Source: Streptacidiphilus jeojiense
GTDB taxonomy: Bacteria > Actinomycetota > Actinomycetes > Streptomycetales > Streptomycetaceae
Length of the DNA stretch: 64,000 bases
NCBI RefSeq assembly: GCF_000719095.1
Contig: NZ_JOEH01000015.1
Span: 62,001 to 126,000 of the forward strand
Direction: 5' to 3'
The notes beneath the pieces were generated by a model. The model worked only from the letters and a program-made list of their open reading frames with translations, was not told where the DNA came from and did not search any database. Shown here in pieces: positions 56,417 through 64,000 of the stretch (positions are counted from its first letter, which is position 1; the number at the start of each line of letters is the position of its first letter). The translations under genes were made by a program, and so were the position numbers.

Positions 56417-59335
56417 TCACCGGGTGGCCTGGTGGCTCGGAGCGTCGGGGAACTGGGCCAGGACACCGATCAGGGCGGAGCGTGAACTGACGCCGAGTTT
56501 GCGGAAGATCCGGGTGAGGTGGCTCTCGACGGTCTTGACCGACAGGAACAGGCTGGTCGCGATGGCACGGTTGGACATGCCGCGGGCCACCAGGTCGGAG
56601 ATGTGGCGCTCCTGCTCGGACAGCGTGCGGTCGGCCGCCCGGCTCCGGCCCGGACGGGGGCGGCGGGCGCCCAGGCTGCGCTGGGCGTTGACGGCGAGCG
56701 CGCCCAGGTGCGCGGCGCCGTGGGTGTCGGCGATCCGCTTCGCACGGCCGATGGCGGCGGCTGCCTCGTCGTCCTGTCCGGCGCAGGCCAGGGCCCGGCC
56801 GAGGAGGAGCCTGGCACGGCCCTCGGCCGTCACCAGTCCGCCGACCGCGAAGAAGTCGACCGCGGCGGCGAAGAGGGCTGCGGCGGCGGCCGGGTCTCCG
56901 TCCTGGACGCATCCGTTGGCCAGGGCGGCATAACCCAGCTGTCCCGGGAGCCGAACAGCCTCGGCCGCCTCGTCGGCGTGCTTGGCCCATTCGCGCGCCG
57001 CCGCGAGGTCCCCCCTGGCCGTCTCGGCCTGGGCCGCGGTGCAGCACCACATGGCCCGCAGCGCGTGCGTGGTCACCGAGCGGTTGCTGCCGGTGATGGT
57101 GCGCAGCAGGTCGAGGCAGTCGTCGGGACGCCCCTGGTCGAGCCGGACGGAGGCGAGCACCGCGGTCGAGAGTTCCCACAGGCGGCCACGGCGGCCCACC
57201 GAGTGCACAGCGCGTTCGGCGGCCTCGACGGCGGCCTCCGGGCTGTCCCGCAGCGCGGTGGCCGCAGCGCGCAGCGCCAGCGCGTACCCGATCAGGTCCG
57301 GCCGGTCGAGCAGGTGGGCCATCTCCTCCGCCTCGGCCGCCGACTCGATCCCCCCGGCCAGATCACCGGTCGCCTGCTGTGCGTACGACTGGCAGAGCAG
57401 CAGGTACGGCAGCATGTAGCTCTGTCCGTTCAGGCGGGCCACCCGGATGCCCCGGTCCATGTGCCGGATCGCGTCGTGATGGCGTTCGGCCAGGACCTCG
57501 GCCCAGCCGAGCTGTCCGACCTCGTCCAGGAAGGTCGCCAGCTCCTGGTCCTCCATCAGATCGATCGCGGTCGCCGCCTCGGTGGCGTACGCCCGCAGTG
57601 GCGCGACCCTGCCGCCGTACGCGGCGCCCAGGGCGCGGCAGGCGGCCGCGGAGGTGAGGGTCCGGCGGTCGGGTGCGGGCGTGTCGGCGAGCAGGGCGTC
57701 GAGGAGGCCGTCCGCCTCGTCGGTCCTCCCCTGGCCCACACGTGTGGTGGCGAGTTGGAGCCGGAGCGGATTCGCCCGCGGGTCCGTCGTCGGCCAGCGG
57801 GTCAGTTCGTCCTCCAGCACGGTCTCCGACACCTTGATGCTGCCGATGATCCGTTCTATGATCGAGCGCAGCGCCACGATCGGTATCCGCCGGTCGGGCC
57901 GGTCGGACGGGACCAGCTCCAGGGCCCGGCCGAGAGTGTCACGGCAGGCGGCGAGTTCGCCGGTCACGCCGTAGGCGTTGGCCAGCCCGAGCAGCATCCC
58001 GAGTCGGTCCAGGACCGACTCCTCGGAACCGTCCGGGACGGACAGGTACAGCGCCGCCCGCAGCCAGGCCGCCCCGGTCGCGGGCGCCGAGTGGACCGTC
58101 TGCGTGGCCGCCTCGGTCAGCACCCGGACGGCCTCGGTGTCGCCCATCTGCGCGGCGCGCGCGATGTAGGGTGCGCGCTCCACGGTGCCGGCCCCGCTCC
58201 TGCGCAGGGCCTCGTCGGCGCGGGCGTTCGCGGCCAGCCGCCAGCCGGGCGGCGTCTCGCCGGAGACCACCTCGCGGAGCAGCGGATGCCGGAACTGCAG
58301 GAGTTGGCGTACCTCCGGCTGCGGTGCCGGCGGCCGGCACGAGCGGATCAGATCCGTCCCGGAGAGGACGTCGAGGGCCTCCAGGGCCGGTCCGGTGGCC
58401 AGGCCGGACACGGCGGCCAGCAGGATCGGGTCGAAGGGGTCGCCGAGCACTGCGGCGGCGCGCAGCACCGCCAGCTCGTCCGCCGTGAGCAGGGCGATCT
58501 CACGGGCCAGCGCGGCCCGCAGGGTGGCCGGGAGGTCGCTGAAGTCGGTGGCGCCCTCGGTGGTGAGCTCGGAGAGCACTTCGAGGTAGAGCGGATTGCC
58601 CCCGCTCACCGTGCACAGCTGCTCCCGCTGGGCGCGTGTGTGCGCGGTGCCGAGCAGGCGGTGGCAGGACTGCCGGTCCAGCGGGGAGAGCGGCAGGCCG
58701 GCGGTGCGGTAGCCGGCGGCGGCGTGCTGGAAGGAGGCGAGCAGCTTCGCCGGTGCCTGCCGTGGCCGGTGCGCGCAGGCGAGGATCAACGCCGCCCGGG
58801 GCGGCTGCCGCAGCAGGTGGTGCAGCAGTTCCACGCTGCCCTCGTCGGCCCAGTGCAGGTCGTCCAGGCAGAGCAGCACCCCGCGGCCCCGGTCGGCGTC
58901 GGCGAGGAGCCGGCCGAAGGCGTGGTGGAGTCGGTAGCGTTCCACGCCGGGAGAGGGCGGCGGTCCGTCGTGCGGCGCCGCCGTCCGGGGAAGTACCAGG
59001 TCCAGCAGGGCCGCGGTCTCCAGGTCCAGGGTCTCGTGCCAACGCTCCGTCAGTCGGCCCACGCACCCCCGGACGGGTTCGGCGAACGCCCCGAAGGAAC
59101 GCTCCTGCTCGAACTCCGAGGCCCGACCGCTCAGCACGGTGAGCCCCTCGGCCCGGGCCAGGGCGCCGAGTTCGTCGAGCATCCGGGACTTGCCGAGTCC
59201 GGGGTCACCGGTGATCTCGATGACCGTCGAGGCGCCGCCGGCGCAGCCGGCCACGGCGGACCGCAGGACGGACATCTCGTGCTCCCGGCCCGTCAGCGGT
59301 CGTGCCTCGGACTGCTGGTGGCGCTGTGCGCTCAT
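56417..59335 (-). CDS. LuxR-family LAL regulator (conventional architecture)
   Basis: 972 aa from the ATG after GAGGAGG. The ATPase at about residues 15-330 has Walker A GDPGLGKSR and Walker B LLCLDDLHWADEG. Long TPR-like helical repeats run through about 340-870. The C-terminal HTH (about 900-955) is TLSEQERHISDLVARGMSNR, then SLFLSVKTVESHLTRIF. These proteins activate secondary-metabolite or sugar operons. It is convergent with the lanthipeptide regulator (14-bp gap). It may control itself or nearby genes through the palindrome at 59412. Confidence 0.9.
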   Translation of the reverse strand: MSAQRHQQSEARPLTGREHEMSVLRSAVAGCAGGASTVIEITGDPGLGKSRMLDELGALARAEGLTVLSGRASEFEQERSFGAFAEPVRGCVGRLTERWHETLDLETAALLDLVLPRTAAPHDGPPPSPGVERYRLHHAFGRLLADADRGRGVLLCLDDLHWADEGSVELLHHLLRQPPRAALILACAHRPRQAPAKLLASFQHAAAGYRTAGLPLSPLDRQSCHRLLGTAHTRAQREQLCTVSGGNPLYLEVLSELTTEGATDFSDLPATLRAALAREIALLTADELAVLRAAAVLGDPFDPILLAAVSGLATGPALEALDVLSGTDLIRSCRPPAPQPEVRQLLQFRHPLLREVVSGETPPGWRLAANARADEALRRSGAGTVERAPYIARAAQMGDTEAVRVLTEAATQTVHSAPATGAAWLRAALYLSVPDGSEESVLDRLGMLLGLANAYGVTGELAACRDTLGRALELVPSDRPDRRIPIVALRSIIERIIGSIKVSETVLEDELTRWPTTDPRANPLRLQLATTRVGQGRTDEADGLLDALLADTPAPDRRTLTSAAACRALGAAYGGRVAPLRAYATEAATAIDLMEDQELATFLDEVGQLGWAEVLAERHHDAIRHMDRGIRVARLNGQSYMLPYLLLCQSYAQQATGDLAGGIESAAEAEEMAHLLDRPDLIGYALALRAAATALRDSPEAAVEAAERAVHSVGRRGRLWELSTAVLASVRLDQGRPDDCLDLLRTITGSNRSVTTHALRAMWCCTAAQAETARGDLAAAREWAKHADEAAEAVRLPGQLGYAALANGCVQDGDPAAAAALFAAAVDFFAVGGLVTAEGRARLLLGRALACAGQDDEAAAAIGRAKRIADTHGAAHLGALAVNAQRSLGARRPRPGRSRAADRTLSEQERHISDLVARGMSNRAIATSLFLSVKTVESHLTRIFRKLGVSSRSALIGVLAQFPDAPSHQATR

Positions 59336-59411
59336 CGGCCTCCTCAACTCCAGCCCCGCGTGAGCGGTTCGTGTGGTGAAGCCAGGAGCACTCCGGGCTC
59401 CCTCGATCATC

Positions 59412-59451
59412 GGACATGACATGTCCACCGGGCGTCCGGGGAACTACGTAC
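59412..59451. promoter_or_regulatory. palindrome and CTACGTAC box upstream of the LAL gene
   Basis: GGACATG-A-CATGTCC (59412-59426) is a perfect 7-bp-arm palindrome in the leader of the LAL gene. CTACGTAC (59444-59451), shared with the regulator promoter at 53501, lies 17 bp further upstream. Confidence 0.5.
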
Positions 59452-59493
59452 TCTCCTACTGAATCCCGCGTCCGGGATCGCGGAGGCGCGTCC

Positions 59494-60084
59494 TCACAGG
59501 GCCATCAGACGCTCCAGTTCGCGGATCAGCTGCGCTGCCGCCGCCCGCTGCTGCGGCGGCATGCCCGGGGCGGCCTCGGCGGCGCCGGACCTGTCGGCGG
59601 TGACGATGCGCAGGGCGATCGCGGCCTGACGGGCGAACAGCGAGAGCAGGTCCAGCTCCGGCAGCCCCGACCGCGCCTGGGCGGAGGGGTCGAGGATCTC
59701 CAGGACGCCCAGCACCTGGCCGTCGTGGATCAGCGGGGCCGCCATCAGGGCGTCCGGCACGTACTGGGTGGACTGGGCCAGCGAGCGGTCGAAGGCGGCG
59801 TTGTCGGTGAGGTCGTCGACCACGATCGACTCACCGGAGACCGCCACCCAGCCGGCGATGCCCTGGCCGGCCGGGAAGCGCCGGCCGACCAGGAACTCCT
59901 CGCCCTGGCCGGAGACCGCCCGGAAGACCAGCTCGCCGCTCTCCTCGTCGAGCAGGAACACGGAACTGGCCAGGGCGCCGAAGATGGCGCGGGCCACGTC
60001 GACGATCGACTGGAGCAGCTCCAGCGCGACCGGGTCGGCGGGATCGGCCACCGGGAGTGTGGTGGGTTCGATGTCGGAGGGCAC
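59494..60084 (-). CDS. GAF-domain protein
   Basis: A 196-aa protein, essentially one GAF domain (about residues 25-165): SSVFLLDEESGELVFRAVSG, GRRFPAGQGIAGWVAVSGES, VPDALMAAPLIHDGQVLGVL. A helical tail follows (QQRAAAAQLIRELERLMAL), possibly a coiled coil for dimerisation. Stand-alone GAF proteins bind cyclic nucleotides or other small ligands. Downstream member of the cyclase-protease-GAF operon, 13 bp after the S8 peptidase. A cAMP-binding role is an inference from the neighbour. Confidence 0.87.
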   Translation of the reverse strand: MPSDIEPTTLPVADPADPVALELLQSIVDVARAIFGALASSVFLLDEESGELVFRAVSGQGEEFLVGRRFPAGQGIAGWVAVSGESIVVDDLTDNAAFDRSLAQSTQYVPDALMAAPLIHDGQVLGVLEILDPSAQARSGLPELDLLSLFARQAAIALRIVTADRSGAAEAAPGMPPQQRAAAAQLIRELERLMAL

Positions 60085-60097
60085 GGTGACAACCTCT

Positions 60098-60952
60098 CTA
60101 CTGGTGCTGCGGACCGTGGCCCGCGGCCATCGATCGGCCGGCGGCGGGACGCGGGGAGCGGACGTTGGCCGCGGAGAGGTAGAGCGCGCTCTTCAGCTGA
60201 AAGGGCGTCATCCGCGGTTGCTCGGAGAGAATCCGGGCGCAGAGCCCGGCGATGAAGGGGGTGGCGAAGCTGTTTCCGCTGGTGCGGATGGTCCGGCCGC
60301 CCAGCCAGGCCACCTCGACGTTCTGGCCGGGGGCGAAGAACTCCACCGGCGGGCTGGGGTTGTAGAGGTGCAGGTCGAGGTCGTCCTCCTGGTGACTGCC
60401 CACCGAGACCACCGACGCGAACCGCCAGGGGAAGCTCTCCACCGGGGTGTTGTGGGCCGAGGCGACGATCACCGTGCCGTTGAAGTACGCCTCGTCGGCC
60501 AGTGCGTGCAGTTCCTCGACGAAGCGCATCCGCGTGGTGGACAGGCTCAGGTTCACCACGTCGTAGCGCTGCCGGACCGCCCAGCGCAGCCCTTCGAGCA
60601 GCACCTCGCCGGTGCCGGAGAAGCGTTCGCCGAGGACCCGGACGCTGTGCAGCTCGCAGTGCGGCGCGACCCTCCGGACGATGCCGGCACAGGCCGTGCC
60701 GTGACCGCAGGAGTCGCCGGTGTCGGTCGGGGCCACCCGGATCCCGGTGTCGTCCTTCTCGACCACCCAGGAGGAGTCCACCCGCCCGACCACGGGATGG
60801 TCCCGGTCGACGCCGGAGTCCACCACGCAGACCCGCACCCCTCGGCCGCCGGCCCCGGGCGCCGCTGCGTGGTCGAGCAGCACCGGGATGTCCTCCGGGC
60901 TCCGGCCGCGCAGGCTCCAGGTGAGGCCGGTCTGTGGCGTGGCCGTGCTCAT
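60098..60952 (-). CDS. intracellular subtilisin-like S8 peptidase
   Basis: A 284-aa protein without signal peptide or I9 propeptide, so it is likely made active in the cytosol or held by a partner. The triad is complete: Asp45 in VVDSGVD, His84 in CGHGTACAG, Ser228 in TSGNSFATPF, with oxyanion Asn168. The last 25 residues are basic and Ala/Gly-rich. The ATG overlaps the stop of the cyclase/ATPase gene (ATGA), and it is followed by the GAF gene. A regulated protease acting after nucleotide signalling is plausible. A role as leader protease for the lanthipeptides is possible but unproven. Confidence 0.87.
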   Translation of the reverse strand: MSTATPQTGLTWSLRGRSPEDIPVLLDHAAAPGAGGRGVRVCVVDSGVDRDHPVVGRVDSSWVVEKDDTGIRVAPTDTGDSCGHGTACAGIVRRVAPHCELHSVRVLGERFSGTGEVLLEGLRWAVRQRYDVVNLSLSTTRMRFVEELHALADEAYFNGTVIVASAHNTPVESFPWRFASVVSVGSHQEDDLDLHLYNPSPPVEFFAPGQNVEVAWLGGRTIRTSGNSFATPFIAGLCARILSEQPRMTPFQLKSALYLSAANVRSPRPAAGRSMAAGHGPQHQ

Positions 60953-63900
60953 CGTCGCTCGCTTCCCTCGGAGGCGGCCCGGATCAGCCGGGCCGCCCAT
61001 CGCATACCGGGGCGGTGGCCCTTGGCGGCGAACGCCGAACGGGCCAGGGCCGCTGCCGATGCCGCCTCCGCGGCGTCACCGAGCAGCAGCTGGGTGTGGG
61101 CCCGGTCGAGCAGGGCAGAGCCGCGCAGGACCGGGGAGTCGGTGCGGTCCGCGGCGCGCACGGCGCGGCCGGCGGCCTCCAGGGCCGGGACGCGATCGCC
61201 CCGGGCGGCTGCGATCCGGCCCTGCAGACCGTCGTGTTCGACCGCGTCCCCGCGCGGCCGTCCCGCGCCCGAGCCGACCTGCTCCAGGGCCTCCGCGGCG
61301 GCGGACCAGCGGCCGGAGTCCGCCAGGATCCTGGCGGACTCCAGGGCGATGTTGCCCAGCAGCGAGGTCGCCCCCAGCCGGCGGGCGACCACCCGGGCGG
61401 CGTCGAGCATGTCCAGGGCCCGGTCGGGACGGTCCGCCAGCACCTCCACCGCCGCCGCGAAGAGCGGGAGGAACACCTGGGCCTCCGCGTAGCCCAGTTC
61501 GTCGGCCAACCGGCCCGCCTCGGCCAGGCTCTCCCGGGCCGCGTCCGGTTCCCCGTGCAGCGCGAGCAGGACCGCGAGCGGGCAGTTCAGGGTCACCCGG
61601 ACGGTGCGCCGTTCGCGCCCCTGCTCGGCCAGCAGGGTCCGGCACTGGGCCACCGCGGCGGGCACCGGTTCCGGGCCCCGCCACAGCGAGATGCCCATCG
61701 CACCGAGGGCCGCGGCCCGCTCCGGCTCGCCGTCGGCGCGGACCGCGTGGGCCAGCGCCCGGGTCAGCAAGCCCTCGGCCTCCCCGTGGCGGCCCTGTGC
61801 CTGGCGGGCCTGGGCGAGCCGCAGGCACGCACGGGCCTGACCGAGCTGGTCCCCGGCGGCCTCGAAGACCGGCAGCGCGGCCTGCGCCGCGTCCGCGGGG
61901 GACTCCCCGTCGGCGTCCACCATCGCCAGGGACAGCCGGGCGTGGGCGGTCTCGGCCGGGTCGGCAGAACCGGCCAGCACGCTCCGGAGCAGGGCGCGGC
62001 CCTCGTCGGTGCGGCCCAGGGCCAGTCTGACCTCGCCCAGCCTGCGGGTGGCGGCCGTCGTCCCGGGCTCGTCCGACCGGCCCAGGGCCAACGCGCGGGC
62101 CAGCAGGTCGGCCGCCCAGGGCAGGTCGGACCGGGCGCAGGCCTGGTCCCCCGCCCGTCCCAGCGCTTCGGCCGCCCGGACCCTCAGGTCCTCGGTCGCG
62201 GCATCGAGCATGCCGAGTTCGCTGCGGTAGCCGTGGGCGCGCTCCAGGTGGCCGCCCACCGCCGCCGGCCCGGCGACCCGGACCGAGGGCAGGGCGGCAG
62301 CCTTCTCGTGCCCCTCGGCCCGGGCCCGCTTGGACATGCAGGCGTAGGTGACCTCCTGGACCAGGCCGCTGCTGAAGCGGAACGTGACCTGGCCGGGGCG
62401 GCTGCGCCGGTCCGGCTCCACCAGTCGGCTCCGGCTGAGCCGCAGCAGGGCGTCGCGCACGCCGTCCGCCATCCGGGCCGGATCCGTGCCGCAGAGTCCG
62501 GCCAGTTCGCCGGGCACGAACTCCCGACCGATGACCGAGGCCAGGTTCAGCGCCGTGCGCTCGCCGGGTTCGAGAGCGTCGATCCGCGCCCCGAGCACGG
62601 CCTGGAGGCTCAGCGGCAGCCCGTCCGGCGCTCCGGCCGCGGCCGCCAGCAGCTGCTCCAGGTGCAGCGGATTCCCTCCGGCCCGCTCCAGCAGCCGGAG
62701 CGGCCCGGATTCCAGGTGGGCGCTGACGTCGGCCAGCTCGGCGGCCAGCAGTGACGCGTCGTCGTCCGACAGGCCGGACAGCAGCAGCGACCTGGACGGG
62801 GTGCCCGGCTGCTCCCGCCGCGGGGTCGACGGCTCGGGACGGGACAGGCACACCAGCAGCACGGCGGTCCGGCCGAGTTCGGTGACCAGCCGGTCGAGCA
62901 GGTCCAGCAGCAGCGGTCCGGCCCAGTGGAAGTCGTCGACCACCAGCACCACCGGACGCCGGGCGGCCAGCACGGCCAGGATCCGGACCAGCGCCGCGCA
63001 GGTCTCCTCCACCGAGGGGTTCGGGGTGCCGTCCAGCAGCAGCCCGACGGACAGCACCCGCAGTGCCTCGGTCACGTCCGGCTGCTCACCGGGGCCGAGC
63101 GGGTCACCCGGACCACCGGCCGCGAGCAGCGCGGTCACCGCGTCGGCCAGCGGCTGCAGGCTGCCCCGCTCGCCGTAGGGCCGACAGCGCCCGGTGCCGT
63201 GCAGGACCGGCCGGTCGGTCTGCTGCAGCCACTCCCTGAGCAGCCGGGTCTTGCCCTGTCCGGCCTCACCGTGGACCAGTACCCGCTGGACGCCCCTGCC
63301 CCGCCCGGCCTCCGCCAGGGCCTGGTCCAGTGCGGCCAGTTCGCGGCGCCGGCCGACGAAGCGGACGTCGAAGCGGCGCAGCAGCTCCGGGTCGTCCTCG
63401 CCGAGACCCAGCAGCCGGTACGCGGCCACCGGGTCGGTCTTCCCCTTCAACAGCAGCGGTCCGACCGGCTCGGCGCGCACGGCGGCCCCCACCGACAGCA
63501 GGGTGTCGGGGCCGATCAGGATCTGGCCGGCGGCGGCGTTCTGCTCCAGCCGGGCGGCGACGTTGACGGTCTCGCCGGAGACCAGTGCCTGCCGGGCGGA
63601 CGCGTCCGAACCGGCCACCACCTGACCGGTGTTGACGCCGATCCGGACGTTCAGCCGGACGCCCAGGGTGAGTTGCAGCTCGGCATTGAGGGTGGCCAGG
63701 GCGTCGAGCATGTCCAGGGCTGCGGCGAGGGCGCGCCGGGCGTCGTCCTCGTGCACGGTCGGCACCCCGAACACGGCCATCACCGCGTCCCCGATGAACT
63801 TCTCCACGGTGCCGCCGTGCGCCTCTATCTGACGTCCCATCAGTTCGAAATAGCGCAAGGTGACGGTGCGCAGGGTCTCCGGGTCGAGGGTGCCGGACAG

Positions 63901-64000
63901 TGCGGTGGAGCCCACCAGGTCGCAGAACAGCACGGTGACCATCTTCCGGCCCTCCGTCGCCGCGGCCGCCGGGGCCGGTGCGCACGGTGTCCCGCAGGAG
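60949..64000 (-). CDS. adenylate cyclase-AAA ATPase-TPR signalling protein, 5' end outside window
   Basis: At least 1016 codons. Reading upstream of the internal Met at 63942 gives an in-frame SCGTPCAPAPAAATEGRK that continues off the window. The true start therefore lies beyond 64000, probably with a zinc-ribbon. The class III cyclase domain has the metal Asp residues in LFCDLVGST and FIGDAVMAVFG. It also has the adenine-type Lys in EKFIGD and the Asn/Arg pair in VNVAARLE, so it should be an active adenylate cyclase. An ATPase follows (Walker A GEAGQGKTR, Walker B VLVVDDFHW), then TPR-like repeats. Upstream gene of the operon with the S8 peptidase and GAF protein. Confidence 0.88.
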   Translation of the reverse strand, partial: SCGTPCAPAPAAAATEGRKMVTVLFCDLVGSTALSGTLDPETLRTVTLRYFELMGRQIEAHGGTVEKFIGDAVMAVFGVPTVHEDDARRALAAALDMLDALATLNAELQLTLGVRLNVRIGVNTGQVVAGSDASARQALVSGETVNVAARLEQNAAAGQILIGPDTLLSVGAAVRAEPVGPLLLKGKTDPVAAYRLLGLGEDDPELLRRFDVRFVGRRRELAALDQALAEAGRGRGVQRVLVHGEAGQGKTRLLREWLQQTDRPVLHGTGRCRPYGERGSLQPLADAVTALLAAGGPGDPLGPGEQPDVTEALRVLSVGLLLDGTPNPSVEETCAALVRILAVLAARRPVVLVVDDFHWAGPLLLDLLDRLVTELGRTAVLLVCLSRPEPSTPRREQPGTPSRSLLLSGLSDDDASLLAAELADVSAHLESGPLRLLERAGGNPLHLEQLLAAAAGAPDGLPLSLQAVLGARIDALEPGERTALNLASVIGREFVPGELAGLCGTDPARMADGVRDALLRLSRSRLVEPDRRSRPGQVTFRFSSGLVQEVTYACMSKRARAEGHEKAAALPSVRVAGPAAVGGHLERAHGYRSELGMLDAATEDLRVRAAEALGRAGDQACARSDLPWAADLLARALALGRSDEPGTTAATRRLGEVRLALGRTDEGRALLRSVLAGSADPAETAHARLSLAMVDADGESPADAAQAALPVFEAAGDQLGQARACLRLAQARQAQGRHGEAEGLLTRALAHAVRADGEPERAAALGAMGISLWRGPEPVPAAVAQCRTLLAEQGRERRTVRVTLNCPLAVLLALHGEPDAARESLAEAGRLADELGYAEAQVFLPLFAAAVEVLADRPDRALDMLDAARVVARRLGATSLLGNIALESARILADSGRWSAAAEALEQVGSGAGRPRGDAVEHDGLQGRIAAARGDRVPALEAAGRAVRAADRTDSPVLRGSALLDRAHTQLLLGDAAEAASAAALARSAFAAKGHRPGMRWAARLIRAASEGSERR

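Noticed and set aside
54705..57179. Minus-strand frame across the two convergent LuxR-type genes.
   Set aside because: Overlaps real coding on both sides; composition typical of shadow frames.
1..64000. tRNA, rRNA, CRISPR arrays, insertion sequences, att sites and replication origins.
   Set aside because: I saw no cloverleaf-like tRNA segment, rRNA stretch, regularly spaced repeat array, transposase or integrase; a tRNA or riboswitch scan by covariance model would settle the RNA part.

Overview
The window is GC-rich actinomycete chromosome, most likely Streptomycetaceae (Streptomyces, Kitasatospora, Streptacidiphilus or a close relative). Third codon positions are almost all G or C, GTG starts are frequent, and many promoters have TTGACG/TAGNNT-type elements. 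Secreted Tat-type carbohydrate-active enzymes, LacI/TetR/IclR/HxlR/LuxR regulators and a class III lanthipeptide locus also fit. Both ends are cut: a PucR regulator runs off position 1, and an adenylate-cyclase/ATPase/TPR gene runs off position 64000.

Region by region. (1) 1-5390: a PucR regulator, then a translationally coupled CaiB/BaiF CoA-transferase and citryl-CoA lyase pair divergent from an IclR regulator, with three 17-bp palindromes around the IclR gene; then a PaaI-type thioesterase divergent from an HxlR regulator around a clear operator. (2) 5391-16709: housekeeping and secreted functions, including an alanine-rich unknown, a multidomain secreted glycoside hydrolase with CBM2, an HhH-GPD DNA-repair protein flanked by short tandem repeats, a GT4 glycosyltransferase, an unknown 308-aa protein, a Tat-secreted beta-helix protein and a prolyl oligopeptidase. 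(3) 15972-29058: an SDR/TetR pair, a radical SAM protein, a lactate 2-monooxygenase, a secreted phosphoesterase-LamG protein, a PNPOx-like flavoprotein, a PH-domain membrane protein, a SpoIIE phosphatase, a DUF72 protein and a GH18 chitinase with DasR-like sites. (4) 29097-44100: a glycan-utilisation island. A LacI repressor is coupled to a DUF2264 protein and is divergent from an ABC sugar importer, which is followed by a frameshifted 2-hydroxyacid dehydrogenase. Then come two tandem GH6 cellulases divergent from a second LacI regulator, and a very large secreted GH31 enzyme with two CBM35-like modules. LacI-type boxes occur in all of these promoters. (5) 44137-50313: an MFS exporter coupled to a membrane phosphoesterase, a Uma2 nuclease-like gene overlapping a tiny XRE gene, a methyltransferase, and a TetR/SDR pair.

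(6) 50383-56402 is the most interesting part. A compact class III lanthipeptide locus has a 35-codon precursor gene, an 868-aa LanKC synthetase and a second 34-codon precursor gene, followed by a hairpin terminator and a LuxR-type ATPase regulator whose HTH lies at the N-terminus rather than the C-terminus. The two precursors share a leader and a core pattern, C-x-S-x3-S-x2-[ST]-x2-T, in which the only cysteine precedes the Ser/Thr residues. That is opposite to the usual S-x2-S-x(n)-C labionin order. No exporter or dedicated protease lies in the locus.

(7) 56417-64000: a conventional LAL regulator, then an operon of adenylate cyclase-AAA-TPR protein, intracellular subtilisin-like protease and GAF protein with overlapping or near-abutting genes, which looks like a signalling cascade.

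All functional calls come from reading translations and motifs by eye. No database search was possible.
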